Below are positions 9,507-19,766 of a DNA stretch of 64,000 nt, piece by piece (the stretch's first letter is position 1; each line of letters opens with the position of its first letter). A program made the translations under genes and the position numbers. Origin of the DNA: Aquirufa aurantiipilula. GTDB lineage: Bacteria > Bacteroidota > Bacteroidia > Cytophagales > Spirosomataceae. The stretch lies in the NCBI RefSeq assembly GCF_019923745.1, contig NZ_JAANOG010000003.1, positions 124,001 through 188,000 on the forward strand, written 5' to 3'. Under the pieces are notes generated by a model. That model worked only from the letters and a program-made list of their open reading frames with translations. It had not been told where the DNA came from and searched no databases.

Positions 9507-10985
9507 ATGCGATTAATTGCCTCTCTATTCATTATTTCCATATTATTTACTGCTTGTCAACAAAGTGCTGAAGAAAAAAGTGAAGCTCTAGCCAAGGAGA
9601 CCTGTTCTTCTTGCCACAAATTCCCTGACCCTTCATTACTCGATAAAAAGACATGGAAAGATGGCGTCTTACCCGAAATGGGCTATCGTTTAGGAATAGG
9701 TGATCGATTTCAGTTGATGACTCGCATCTCGGAGGAGCAATACCAAAGTGCCATGGCCATGGACATCTACCCACTGGATCCTAAAATCAGTGAAGAAGAT
9801 TGGCAATCCATCGTGGATTATTATGTCAAAAATGCCCCAGAAAAACCAATGCCACAAAAGCAAAGAAGTCCAATCAGCACGGCTACATTGCATTTCAAGG
9901 AAGAATCATTTATTTCAAAAAAAGACCAATTGGGTGTCGTTATTTCACTTCGAATTCATCCCGACAAACCTGAAGTTTGGGCAGGAACAAGAAATCGTAC
10001 CTTATGGGTATTGGATGCAAATAAGCAAGTTAAAAAGTCGATTGAAACCAATAGTCCGGTAGCATTAACCCAAATTTTAGAAGGCAAACCCTATTTATTG
10101 GCCATTGGTAAAATGTACCCCAATGATGAAAAAATTGGGAACATGTATGGCATCAATGCTCAAGGGAAAATGGAAGCAATGATTGATTCTCTCAAAAGAC
10201 CTGTAGATATCCAAATCAGTGATTTTAATAGCGATGGCGTTCAAGACTTTGTCATCTGCGAGTATGGCTTTGAGCGAGGTCAATTAACCTGGATTGATGG
10301 AAAAAATAAAAGTCGACATGTATTAAAAGCCCAAGCAGGAGCAAGAAATGTTGTGATTAAAGATTACACAGGTGATGGAAAACCCGATTTATTGGTTTTG
10401 ATGGCACAGTCTCGTGAAGGTGTGTCCTTATTCATCAATAAAGGCCAAGGTATTTTTGTGGAAAAACCATTACTACAATTTGATTCGGTATTTGGTAGTA
10501 GCTATATGGAAGTGGCTGATATGAATAAAGATGGGCACGACGACATCATTGTTTCCAACGGGGATAATGCAGATTACTCTAGATCGAAAAAGGCCTTTCA
10601 TGGAGTTCATGTATACCTGAATGACGGAAGAAATAACTTTAAGGAAGGCTATTTTTACCCATCTTATGGAGCATCTAAAACAGTAGCTAGGGACTTCGAC
10701 CAAGACGGAGATTTAGATTTGGCCATGATTGCCTTTTTTGCAGAAAACGATAAAGGACGCAATGAAAACTTTCTCTATTTTCAGAACCAAGGAAATATGA
10801 CCTTCCAAGTTAGTAATTTAAATATTGGAGCAGGTGGTCATTATATCTGCATGGATGCAGGAGACGTGGATAAAGATGGTGATATCGATATCATTTTAGG
10901 TAATTATCAATTCGGTGCAGTGAAACCAGGAACCAAATTGACTCCTGGACTTCAACTGACTTATTTCAAAAACTTAATTCGCTAA
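9507..10985 (+). CDS. VCBS/FG-GAP repeat lipoprotein with N-terminal CxxCH motif
   Basis: From the ATG at 9507 the protein begins MRLIASLFIISILFTAC, a lipoprotein signal with lipobox Cys17; an ATG at 9495 adds four residues and overlaps PBP1A. About 16 residues after the lipid-bearing Cys comes ETCSSCHKFPDPSLL, a CxxCH pattern as in c-type cytochromes, in a small helical domain of roughly 100 residues. The rest is a beta-propeller-like VCBS/FG-GAP region with at least five calcium-loop motifs: FNSDGVQDF, DYTGDGKPD, DMNKDGHDD, DFDQDGDLD and DVDKDGDID. It is probably exposed on the outer membrane or in the periplasm. Function is not known; the CxxCH suggests haem binding. Its 3' end overlaps the convergent VCBS/ASPIC gene by 12 bases. 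Confidence 0.85.
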   Translation: MRLIASLFIISILFTACQQSAEEKSEALAKETCSSCHKFPDPSLLDKKTWKDGVLPEMGYRLGIGDRFQLMTRISEEQYQSAMAMDIYPLDPKISEEDWQSIVDYYVKNAPEKPMPQKQRSPISTATLHFKEESFISKKDQLGVVISLRIHPDKPEVWAGTRNRTLWVLDANKQVKKSIETNSPVALTQILEGKPYLLAIGKMYPNDEKIGNMYGINAQGKMEAMIDSLKRPVDIQISDFNSDGVQDFVICEYGFERGQLTWIDGKNKSRHVLKAQAGARNVVIKDYTGDGKPDLLVLMAQSREGVSLFINKGQGIFVEKPLLQFDSVFGSSYMEVADMNKDGHDDIIVSNGDNADYSRSKKAFHGVHVYLNDGRNNFKEGYFYPSYGASKTVARDFDQDGDLDLAMIAFFAENDKGRNENFLYFQNQGNMTFQVSNLNIGAGGHYICMDAGDVDKDGDIDIILGNYQFGAVKPGTKLTPGLQLTYFKNLIR

Positions 10986-13900
10986 ACTAGCTCCCCTTGG
11001 CACAAAACCCTGAGCAGAAGCACTTTGGCTCAAGTAAGAAGAACCATAGTTCCAGTTAACTTTTTGTTTCTTACCTAAGAACTGGTAAGTAAAATCTTTC
11101 CCAGCTTTCGCTAATGGGACAAAACTTTTAACAGGCTTAAAGACGTGCATGGCTCCTCTATTTTGTAAAGCAATGAATCCTAACTGATCTTTACCTAGCT
11201 GAATACTGACTAAAGATTTAGCATCATTGGGAACAAAAAGCCCAGAATTTTGCTGGTATCTAAATTTACCTTTTCCATCACCTAATAAGACCCCGCCATT
11301 AGAAGCATCGTATCTTCCTGTAGAAACCTCATTGCCATAATTGTTTCCAACAAACAGCACATCTAAAAAGCCATCTTGGTTGATGTCGATAACTTGCATT
11401 CCATTCATAGCTGAAACCTGGGCCATAGCAGGTAATTCATGTACCACAAATTTGCCTTTTCCTAGATTTTCAATGTAGACGGAAGCATTTTCTGTAAAAG
11501 ATACTTTCGAAGATTTCTTTTTTTCAGCATCCGTAAATAAGTCTTCTTGCTTGGCTTTACCAAAGTCTTTATAGTACACATAGCGAGCACGTGTGGCATT
11601 CAATTGCTTATGTGTATCATCTTTACCAAACAAAGGATAAGATTCATACAATCCTTTAGGGCTTTGGAAATACACGAAAGGGATAAGATCATATAATCCA
11701 TTTCCATCTAAATCTCCATGTACAATTTCCACGGGTTGTTTGCTATTGGCACGTAAAATAGTGTTTTTACCCATGTTACCGGCAATAAAATCCATATCCC
11801 CATCTTGGTCAAAATCCGCACTTGTAATAGAAGCCCACAGGCCAGTATATTTCTCTAATCCTGTTTCATTGAGTTTTTTCAATTTAGCCTTTTGATTTTC
11901 AAAAACTTGAATCGGCAAATATTCTCCGGCTAAAACCAAATCTACCCAACCGTCTTGATTAACATCTGTCCAAATAGCATCACATATCAAAGATGCTTGT
12001 AAAAGTTCAGGGGCCCATTGAGCTGTTTGATCTGTAAATTTAATTTGACCCGCCTTGGAATCGTTACGTAATAAGCGAGATACTGTGCCTTTAGGATATT
12101 CAAATGGCACGTTTCTTCCACTAACAAATAAATCCAAATCTCCATCGCGATCAAAATCAATGGACCTTACAGCGGAATTACTCTCTAAAAATACAGGCAA
12201 AGCTGCCACATCTAAAGTGAAATTACCTTTGCCGTCGTTCTTATATAACACGTCTTGAAAGCTTGGAGAATTGGCTTTATCCTCTGTTCCACCACGGGTA
12301 ATGTATAAATCCAAATCCCCATCTTTGTCAAAATCAGCCAACAAAGAGCCTAAATCCTCTCCCATCTTTTTGGGCTGCTCAATAACTCCTTCGAGAGGTT
12401 TTGATACAAATTTGCCATTGGCTTGTTGCAGATAGAAAAGCCCAGAATAGAACTTAGCACCTCCGACAAAAAAGTCTTCCAATCCATCTCCATTAACGTC
12501 CCCCACCGAACAACCAGGACCTAATTGAGATAATTTAAACGGAGTTAAAATTTGAAAATTAAAATCCACAAAATCGTATTCTTTGTGCACATCAGTTAAT
12601 GCCAAATTGCTACTTATTTCTTCCAAAAGAGGTTTCTCTTGGTCAAACATAGCATTAATAGGCAATTTAGCATCACCTATTTTCACCGTCAACACTTTAT
12701 TTTTGCCCGGATTTTTAATCACTTGCATGGAATCATTCGGCCAAAAAATACGCATTTCTTTAATGGCTAATTTAGATCCCAAACCAATATGCGCAACGGT
12801 TTCTACGCTAGATAAGTATCCTCTATAGGGTGTATTTTCATAATAAAAGCGAGAACCATCTGCAAAAACACCTTCAATTTTTGCCCCAATACCTAATAGA
12901 TTTTTACCTTTCCCTTCAAATTTAACCCGCAAAAACTGCGACTTCTCCTTTTCTTGGTCAATGGTGTTGTTCTTATAGACAAAAGCTTCATCATTGATGT
13001 TATTGACTACATAGTCCAAATCTCCATCATTATCCAAATCGCCATAAACCGCACCATTGGAAAAAGAAGCAATATTGATTCCCCAGTTGGCACTCACATC
13101 CTCAAACTTCAAACCACCCATATTTTTATAGGCATAATTATTGATTTTGATGACAGGCAATTTTTCCAACATGATAGCTTCAGAAGTCAAACGTTTGGAT
13201 TCCGCCTGATACGACATAAAATCTCGATCTGTAACATCTTTAGGAAAACCATTGGTAATCAATAAATCACGGTAACCATCGTTATCAAAATCAGCTAAAG
13301 ATGGACACCAGCTCCATTCCGTTTCCGCTACTCCGGCCATCAATCCTATTTCTTGGAAAGGATAGGGTTGACCATTAGCTTGTTTACCCGCATTCAATTG
13401 CAAGGAATTACGCATATATTGGTACGTGTACCCATAAGTATCACTGTTGACATACGTTTGGTAATGATTACCTGGGGCTAATTGCTTTTTTCGATCATTA
13501 CTTTTGGGAAGCATATCCAAGGCAACAATATCCGCCAAACCATCATTATTGATGTCTGCCACATCATTACCCATGGCGCTCAAACTCGTATGCTTAAAAT
13601 AAGCTTTAGATTGGTCAGTAAATGTCCCATTTTGATTATTGATGTATAATATATCATCCGATACATAATCATTGGTCACATAAATATCTGGCCAATTATC
13701 TTGATTGATATCACAGATATTGATTCCTAAACCAAATCCCTCCAAAGTTATTCCTGCTTCTTTGGACACATTGGTGAATACAGGATGTTTCAATGTTTCA
13801 GACCATTCATTTCGGTACAAACGATCGGTATTAGGATAAGAACCGTCATTTACTTTAGGACGAAAAAGAGAAGGGAATTCAGTGATTTTATCCGTTAAAA

Positions 13901-14468
13901 CATATAAATCTAGATCGCCATCTTTATCATAATCAAAAAATGCAGCATGTTGACTATGCCCTGAATCATTAATACCATATTCCACGGCCATTTCTTTGAA
14001 GGTAGGAATACCCTCTTTGATGCCTTGATTGACAAACAATAAATTCTCCCGGTCTTTGTCTCCATTTTTTAATGTTACCGATACATAGACATCAAGCAAT
14101 CCATCCCCATTGATATCCACCACACTAACGCCTGCACACCAACGGTTCTTTGTATCAATCCCTGCCTTTTTTGAGACATCTTCAAACTTCATTTCACCTT
14201 TGTTGAGGTACAAAGTTCCATTAGCTTGATTGCCTGAAAAGAACAAATCCAATAAACCATCATTATTAAAATCACCCATTCCAACCCCGCTACCATTGTA
14301 GAGGTATTCATACTTCAAAATATTCAAGGTGTCGCTTTCGACAATTTGATTGGAAAAATGAATGCCTGTTTGATCACTTGGCAGAAGTTCGAAAGTGGTC
14401 TTACTTTTACATGAAATAATGCCTATGAAAAGTAGACTAAAATAAAGTAGTTGTCGAGAATTCATCAT
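10974..14468 (-). CDS. Giant VCBS/FG-GAP repeat lipoprotein with ASPIC/UnbV domain
   Basis: A 1164-residue protein with lipoprotein signal MMNSRQLLYFSLLFIGIISC. It contains many VCBS/FG-GAP calcium-loop motifs (for example DFNNDGLLD, DINGDGLLD, DYDKDGDLD, DINQDNWPD, DFDNDGYRD, DLDNDGDLD, DVNGDGLED, DFDKDGDLD, DFDRDGDLD-type), arranged in two propeller-like blocks around an ASPIC/UnbV domain at about residues 514-594 (GIGAKIEGVFADGSRFY, then GLGSKLAIKEMRIFWPND). This is the CRTAC1-like architecture common behind SusC/SusD in Cytophagales. It is likely anchored in the outer membrane. It starts 24 nt beyond a strong hairpin that follows susD, so it may be expressed by read-through or its own promoter. 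Substrate and role are unknown. Confidence 0.88.
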   Translation of the reverse strand: MMNSRQLLYFSLLFIGIISCKSKTTFELLPSDQTGIHFSNQIVESDTLNILKYEYLYNGSGVGMGDFNNDGLLDLFFSGNQANGTLYLNKGEMKFEDVSKKAGIDTKNRWCAGVSVVDINGDGLLDVYVSVTLKNGDKDRENLLFVNQGIKEGIPTFKEMAVEYGINDSGHSQHAAFFDYDKDGDLDLYVLTDKITEFPSLFRPKVNDGSYPNTDRLYRNEWSETLKHPVFTNVSKEAGITLEGFGLGINICDINQDNWPDIYVTNDYVSDDILYINNQNGTFTDQSKAYFKHTSLSAMGNDVADINNDGLADIVALDMLPKSNDRKKQLAPGNHYQTYVNSDTYGYTYQYMRNSLQLNAGKQANGQPYPFQEIGLMAGVAETEWSWCPSLADFDNDGYRDLLITNGFPKDVTDRDFMSYQAESKRLTSEAIMLEKLPVIKINNYAYKNMGGLKFEDVSANWGINIASFSNGAVYGDLDNDGDLDYVVNNINDEAFVYKNNTIDQEKEKSQFLRVKFEGKGKNLLGIGAKIEGVFADGSRFYYENTPYRGYLSSVETVAHIGLGSKLAIKEMRIFWPNDSMQVIKNPGKNKVLTVKIGDAKLPINAMFDQEKPLLEEISSNLALTDVHKEYDFVDFNFQILTPFKLSQLGPGCSVGDVNGDGLEDFFVGGAKFYSGLFYLQQANGKFVSKPLEGVIEQPKKMGEDLGSLLADFDKDGDLDLYITRGGTEDKANSPSFQDVLYKNDGKGNFTLDVAALPVFLESNSAVRSIDFDRDGDLDLFVSGRNVPFEYPKGTVSRLLRNDSKAGQIKFTDQTAQWAPELLQASLICDAIWTDVNQDGWVDLVLAGEYLPIQVFENQKAKLKKLNETGLEKYTGLWASITSADFDQDGDMDFIAGNMGKNTILRANSKQPVEIVHGDLDGNGLYDLIPFVYFQSPKGLYESYPLFGKDDTHKQLNATRARYVYYKDFGKAKQEDLFTDAEKKKSSKVSFTENASVYIENLGKGKFVVHELPAMAQVSAMNGMQVIDINQDGFLDVLFVGNNYGNEVSTGRYDASNGGVLLGDGKGKFRYQQNSGLFVPNDAKSLVSIQLGKDQLGFIALQNRGAMHVFKPVKSFVPLAKAGKDFTYQFLGKKQKVNWNYGSSYLSQSASAQGFVPRGASLAN

Positions 14469-14491
14469 ATTAAAATTACTAGGCTAAAATT

Positions 14492-14523
14492 AAAAAAGGT
14501 GGGAACAAGTTCCCACCTTTTTT
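14492..14523 (-). terminator. Intrinsic terminator after susD
   Basis: AAAAAAGGTGGGAAC, a two-base spacer, then GTTCCCACCTTTTTT form a perfect 15-bp stem with a T-run on either strand. It lies 19 nt after the susD stop and 24 nt before the VCBS/ASPIC start, so it could separate or attenuate expression of that gene relative to susC-susD. Confidence 0.85.
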
Positions 14524-14541
14524 AGAATAAAATGCAATCAA

Positions 14542-16299
14542 TTAATAACTAGGATTTTGCTTCAGGATAGAAGTTCCTTGGATATCAATTTGAGCTTGTG
14601 GGATAGGAAGATATTCCTTACCAGTAGTGAATTTAGCACCACCAAACATCGTTACTAAGATTTTACCTTCATAATCTAGGTAAGCTTGTAACACTTTTGG
14701 TGCATCACCCCAACGAACTAAGTCGAAGAAACGGTGACCTTCTGTAGCTAATTCCAACATACGCTCCATTTTAAGTGCTTTCAATGCCTCGTCTGCGCTT
14801 GCAAATGCAGCATAAGGAGCGATGACATAGTTTGCTTCTAATTCACCAGTCTTGGCATTTCTAACAAAGCTAGAAGGATTAGCCGCACGTGAACGTACTT
14901 GGTTGATATAACCTAAAGCAGTAGCTAAACTTCCACCACCTTTGATTTCAGCCTCAGCAGCCATTAACAATACATCAGCAAAACGAATGATGTTGTAGTT
15001 AAGAGTGGCATAACCACGTGTCCAACCAGAACCATCAGTCAAAGTATTTTCCTGAGTTTTGTAATACACATATTTCTTAGGAGAATATGGACCTGCATAA
15101 GTTTGATCACGAATCCAGTTTTTACCAGGGTGCTCGATCCAGTCTAAGTACTGAATACCACGACGACCGATCGTGTGGTCAATACGTGGATCCAATGGAC
15201 CGTTATCTTCTGTAAATGCATCGCTAGAAGCTAATTTATAGTCATGCTTAACCGCATTTTCAGGTGCGTTATAAGCTGGACCACCGTTTACTTCAGTCAA
15301 TAATGGTAAACCGTCTTTAGTACGGTAAGCATTTGCTAGAGAGAATGAAGGTTGGAAGAATCCGCAGCAGTTACCTGGACCATCAGTACCTGTGTTGTAT
15401 GGGTAGTTCAATACGTCGAATGCATTCGAGTTATTAACGTTACCTGTATTCATAGATGACTGAATAGCAAATACTGCTTCTTCGTTGTTATCATTCGCTG
15501 CGTTGAATACATCTTGGAATCTTGGTACCAAGCCGTATTTCTTACCATTGGTAGTTTTACCACTAGCAATCACTGTTGTGAAGATAGCTTTAGCTTCTGC
15601 AAATTTTCCTTGGTACAACAAAGACTTACCTAAGTAAGCACCAGCTGCCCATTTGTTAGCACGACCTGCTGAAGACTGAGTTTCAGGCAAGTTGTCGTAC
15701 GCAAATTTGAAATCTGCATCGATTTTACCCCAGATATCTGGTGTGTTAGCTACTTTCTCAATGCCTTTACCATAATCCATTGTCTCATCAACATATGGAA
15801 CAGAGTTGAATAAACGCTTCAACTCAAAGTAAAAGTGAGCACGTAAGAAACGAGCTTCAGCAATGATACGAGTTTTTTCTGCAGCAGAAAGAGCTTTAGA
15901 CTCATTGGCTAAATTAATCGTTGCATTAGCACGCGCGATACCTTCGTATTTTGCTTGCCAAGTACCATTAACCTCTCCTTGTACAGGTGAAGTTTCATAG
16001 CGTTGCATCGGGTTAATGGCAGAAAAGTCTCCAGCATCTGTTCCTTTGTTGTTCTCTCCACCAAGGATTGAACCCCAAAGCCAGTTGTTAGAAGCAGCTA
16101 CTTGAGTAAAGTTTTTTGCTGCCAAAGCAGAATAAGCTCCAATCAAAGTACCCTCAACACCAGCCTTAGAAGTTAATTGTGCCTGGGCTAATGAACCAGT
16201 AGGCAAAACCTCTAAAAACTGATCTTTACAAGCGAATGTCAAGGTAAATGCAGATGCACTTACTAAGGCTAATCGTTTTAAAATATGATATTTTTTCAT
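14542..16299 (-). CDS. SusD/RagB-family nutrient-binding outer-membrane lipoprotein
   Basis: A 585-residue SusD-like protein. The N-terminus has a lipoprotein signal ending TLTFAC (lipobox Cys24) followed by KDQFLEVLPTGS, the usual SusD opening. The helical TPR-like core (ARANATINLANESKALS..., EARFLRAHFYFELKRLF) and the C-terminal RMLELATEGHRFFDLVRWG stretch are family hallmarks. SusD proteins cap the SusC barrel from outside and bind the glycan or peptide ligand. It lies 30 bases after susC. The substrate cannot be inferred because no glycoside hydrolase is adjacent. Codon use is strongly biased towards preferred codons (GGT, CGT, AAC), unlike many neighbours, which suggests high expression. 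Confidence 0.95.
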   Translation of the reverse strand: MKKYHILKRLALVSASAFTLTFACKDQFLEVLPTGSLAQAQLTSKAGVEGTLIGAYSALAAKNFTQVAASNNWLWGSILGGENNKGTDAGDFSAINPMQRYETSPVQGEVNGTWQAKYEGIARANATINLANESKALSAAEKTRIIAEARFLRAHFYFELKRLFNSVPYVDETMDYGKGIEKVANTPDIWGKIDADFKFAYDNLPETQSSAGRANKWAAGAYLGKSLLYQGKFAEAKAIFTTVIASGKTTNGKKYGLVPRFQDVFNAANDNNEEAVFAIQSSMNTGNVNNSNAFDVLNYPYNTGTDGPGNCCGFFQPSFSLANAYRTKDGLPLLTEVNGGPAYNAPENAVKHDYKLASSDAFTEDNGPLDPRIDHTIGRRGIQYLDWIEHPGKNWIRDQTYAGPYSPKKYVYYKTQENTLTDGSGWTRGYATLNYNIIRFADVLLMAAEAEIKGGGSLATALGYINQVRSRAANPSSFVRNAKTGELEANYVIAPYAAFASADEALKALKMERMLELATEGHRFFDLVRWGDAPKVLQAYLDYEGKILVTMFGGAKFTTGKEYLPIPQAQIDIQGTSILKQNPSY

Positions 16300-16329
16300 T
16301 TTATTTTAATTTAAATTGGCTTTCGCGGA

Positions 16330-19300
16330 TTAAAATGACAAGTTGATAGCAGCGTTGAATGAACGAGTAACTGGGTAGTTACCTACGTCAATACCAAAAC
16401 TAGTATCGGCTGCACCACCAACACCTGGATCTAAACCTTTGTATTTAGTAAAGGTCAACAAGTTGTTTGCAGAAAGAGTCAACTTCGCACGTTTGATACC
16501 AAGTTTAGAAGAGAATTTCGAAGGAATGTTATATCCTAAAGAGATATTCTGGAAACGGATATAATCTCCGTCTTCTACATACCATGAGTTCTCTGCACCA
16601 TTGGTAGAGATGTTAGATGCTGATTCCCAAATTGGAGCCTCTGCACTATTTCCTAATGCTGGAGTCCAAGATTGCTTAGCACGCTCTCCTTTACCAGAAC
16701 CTTCGAATGATCCGTGGAAATCAGTAAACCACTTAGACTGGTTCCAGATTTTGTTACCAGCAGAAGCATATACATACATATTTAAATCAAACGCTCTGTA
16801 AGTTAAACCTACGTTGATACCTCCTGTGTAAGTTGGTACTGGAGAACCTAAATAAGTACGGTCATCTGGAGTGATTTTACCATCACCATTCATGTCAGCA
16901 TAACGGAAACGACCAACACCTGCACCTGATTGAGCTGGTGCACTTGTCACCTCAGCAGCTGTATTGAAATATCCAATTACTTTGTAACCATAGAATGAAG
17001 ACAATGAACGTCCGATCTCCATACGAACAGGAGTAATACCACGGAAACCACCACCAGTTAAGTTTGTGATACCTGGAGCGAATGCGATGATTTCGTTTTT
17101 CAAGAATGAATTATTGAAAGTCAATTCGTATTTCAACTCGTTGGTAATATTACCTCGGTTAATTACTTGGAAGTCGATACCTTCGTTACGCATTTTTGCT
17201 ACGTTAACTGAAGGAGCCGATGCGTTTGGTCCAACAACCGCAGGAAGTGGTACGTTGAATAACAAATCACGCGTATCTTTTCTCCATAAATCAAATACAA
17301 CTTCCCACTTACCGTTTAAGAAAGTAGCATCGAAACCGATGTTTGTTGTTTCTGAAGTCTCCCACTTAGCAGCAGGGTTACCAATACGTGAACGGATATA
17401 ACCTTCGTTAGCTCCTGAGCTCTGACCATCGATTGGATAGAAAGAAACATCACGTCTTGCAGCGTACAATGAATACTGGTTAGCTGGGTCTACGTTGTTT
17501 GAGTTACCCATTTCTCCCCAACCTCCACGAATTTTCAAATCCGTGATTCCTGGAAGGTCTTTCATGAACTCCTCAGAAGTCACACGCCAAGCTGCAGAGA
17601 ATGCAGGGAAAATACCGTAACGATTTTGAGAACCGAAACGAGATGAACCGTCACGACGAACAACTGCTGTTAAGTAATACTTCTCGTTGAAGTTATAATC
17701 AGCTTTACCGAATAATGAGTAGAAATTAACACCACTGAATAAGTTAGAGTTAACTACTGGCGACTGAACAGCGTTCAAAGTAACGAAGTCTAAGTCCATC
17801 GAGAATGGGTTGATACCCGATCCTGAGATACTACGACCACGACCCGTGTTCAATGATTCGATACCTGCTAATGCTTTGATACCGTGCTTTCTCCACTGAT
17901 ATTTGTAAGAAGCTGTATTTGAGAATACCCAAGCAAAAGAATAACCTGAACCTTCAGAGAAACTATCAGAAGCTTCTGGCTCTGAGTCTCCTAAGTACTT
18001 ATAGTTATAATTTACAAAGTAAGAGTTATTGTATTGACCTCCAATGCTTGATTTGATGATCAAATCTTTGATTGGCTCATACTCAACGTACACGTTACCT
18101 ACTGCGTTAGCATTGTAGTTTTGGTCGTTGATTTGGTTAGTCATTAATGAACGTACTGGGTTACGAGGGTTGTTGAAACCTGCAGCTCTTGTAGATGCAA
18201 AACTTCCAAAATCATCGTATACAGGAATAACTGTTGGCATACGATAAGCTGATAAGATAACTGACTCATCACCAGCAATACCTAAACCACCGTTACCACC
18301 TGATTGACCTCTAACTGAACGGTAAGTAAACTGTAAGTTCTCACCAATTCTAACGTGCTTTCCTAAATCAAATTCAGAGTTAAAACGAGCTGAATAACGA
18401 CGGAAATCGTTTTCTAATAAGATACCTTGTTGCTCTTGAGCTGATAAACCAATGTAGAAACGACCATTGTCTGTTCCACCACTGAATCCTAAAGAGTGAC
18501 GTTGAGTATTACCAAAACGAGTAATCTCATCATACCAGTTAGTACCAGCTAAGTTTGGACGAATAGCAAAAGTAGTTAATGGACTAGCAGCATAAGCAGC
18601 TTGAGCAGCAGCCATGTCTACAGCACCTCTAACTCCATTTGCACCGTTAAAATGCAAATATGTCGGTAAAGTAGCTTGTGCAGATGTACCGTATTGTGGG
18701 TGAGAATAAGAAACAGCCGTTCCGTTAGCTGCCGCGTTGTTACGGTATGCTACGTGAGTCCAATCTGCTTGCTCTTGTGGAGTCAACATTTTTGGAGCTC
18801 CTCCAACGTTAGGGTCTGTACCACCGTACAATCCATCATAAGTAATTTGTAAAGGTTTTTTTCCTTTTGTACCACGCTTAGTAGTATAAACGATTACACC
18901 GTTAGCAGCACGCGCTCCATAGATAGAAGCTGCAGCCGCATCTTTCAATACAGTAGTACTTTCAATATCATCTGGTGATAAGAAATCAGTAGAACCTACT
19001 GGTACTCCATCAACAATGTACAATGGCTCGTTACCACCGAAAGCACCAAAACCACGTACACGAATGATACTGTTAGTTCCTGGCTGACCGTTAGTGATCA
19101 ATGTAACACCGGCTACACGACCTTGTAATTGTTGCTCAACGTTTCCTGAAGGGGCAATTTGTAAATCTTTTGCTTTAACAATTGATGCTGCAGCAGTAGA
19201 CTCTTTTTTGTTGGTTACAGAGTAACCTGTTACGATAACCTCGCTCAATTGGCTAACATCTTCTTCTAATGTAACCGAAATAGAGGTTTGTGAACCTACA

Positions 19301-19569
19301 GTAACATCTTTGGTTTTGTAACCTACCGCAGAAATGGATAATACAGCGCTTCCAGATTTAACTGAAACCGAAAATGCACCATTAATGTCAGTAGTTGTTC
19401 CTGTATTGGTTCCTTTTACCAATATACTAACGCCTGGGATACCTTGTGAATCAGTACCAACCACTTTACCCGAAACCTTGCGGTCTTGAGCAAATGACGC
19501 AAAGCTCCCTAGCACCATAATGGCTAGCAATAAGAAGCTTTTGAAAATTTGATAATAATTGTGTTTCAT
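16330..19569 (-). CDS. SusC/RagA-family TonB-linked outer-membrane transporter
   Basis: A 1079-residue protein. It has a signal peptide ending SFASFAQ, a carboxypeptidase-regulatory-like beta-sandwich (about residues 30-110, SGKVVGTDSQGIPGVSILVKG...), a TonB-box region (SEVIVTGYS), a plug (about 120-240, with IRVRGFGAFGGNEPLYIVDG and KDAAAASIYGARAANGVIVY), and a 22-strand-type barrel ending in NAAINLSF with terminal Phe. It imports a ligand across the outer membrane using TonB energy, paired with the SusD just downstream. The start is supported by the signal peptide. About 200 bases upstream lie a 10-bp tandem repeat and a palindrome that could be operator sites. As with susD, codon use indicates high expression. 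Confidence 0.96.
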   Translation of the reverse strand: MKHNYYQIFKSFLLLAIMVLGSFASFAQDRKVSGKVVGTDSQGIPGVSILVKGTNTGTTTDINGAFSVSVKSGSAVLSISAVGYKTKDVTVGSQTSISVTLEEDVSQLSEVIVTGYSVTNKKESTAAASIVKAKDLQIAPSGNVEQQLQGRVAGVTLITNGQPGTNSIIRVRGFGAFGGNEPLYIVDGVPVGSTDFLSPDDIESTTVLKDAAAASIYGARAANGVIVYTTKRGTKGKKPLQITYDGLYGGTDPNVGGAPKMLTPQEQADWTHVAYRNNAAANGTAVSYSHPQYGTSAQATLPTYLHFNGANGVRGAVDMAAAQAAYAASPLTTFAIRPNLAGTNWYDEITRFGNTQRHSLGFSGGTDNGRFYIGLSAQEQQGILLENDFRRYSARFNSEFDLGKHVRIGENLQFTYRSVRGQSGGNGGLGIAGDESVILSAYRMPTVIPVYDDFGSFASTRAAGFNNPRNPVRSLMTNQINDQNYNANAVGNVYVEYEPIKDLIIKSSIGGQYNNSYFVNYNYKYLGDSEPEASDSFSEGSGYSFAWVFSNTASYKYQWRKHGIKALAGIESLNTGRGRSISGSGINPFSMDLDFVTLNAVQSPVVNSNLFSGVNFYSLFGKADYNFNEKYYLTAVVRRDGSSRFGSQNRYGIFPAFSAAWRVTSEEFMKDLPGITDLKIRGGWGEMGNSNNVDPANQYSLYAARRDVSFYPIDGQSSGANEGYIRSRIGNPAAKWETSETTNIGFDATFLNGKWEVVFDLWRKDTRDLLFNVPLPAVVGPNASAPSVNVAKMRNEGIDFQVINRGNITNELKYELTFNNSFLKNEIIAFAPGITNLTGGGFRGITPVRMEIGRSLSSFYGYKVIGYFNTAAEVTSAPAQSGAGVGRFRYADMNGDGKITPDDRTYLGSPVPTYTGGINVGLTYRAFDLNMYVYASAGNKIWNQSKWFTDFHGSFEGSGKGERAKQSWTPALGNSAEAPIWESASNISTNGAENSWYVEDGDYIRFQNISLGYNIPSKFSSKLGIKRAKLTLSANNLLTFTKYKGLDPGVGGAADTSFGIDVGNYPVTRSFNAAINLSF

Positions 19570-19766
19570 AAGTAATAGTTGATTAATTATTTATTTAAAA
19601 TTATGCGTTTAGATAATCGCCATTTTTTAAACCATCAGACCTCCTTTCATTTTTTCGTATTTAAACAATTTTAGAACTAGGACTCATTCTTTAAAAAATA
19701 CCATAAGTAAGCGCGTCTCTTGTCGACTTTTACTATTACTTAAGATATAATTCTTCTAAGAACTCA

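Noticed and set aside
9748-10062. 104-codon frame inside the CxxCH VCBS gene
   Set aside because: It lies in another frame of a well-supported gene and shows no start signal or known domain.
12954-13265. Plus-strand frame in the VCBS/ASPIC gene
   Set aside because: Ile- and Asp-rich antisense of calcium-loop repeats, with no supporting features.
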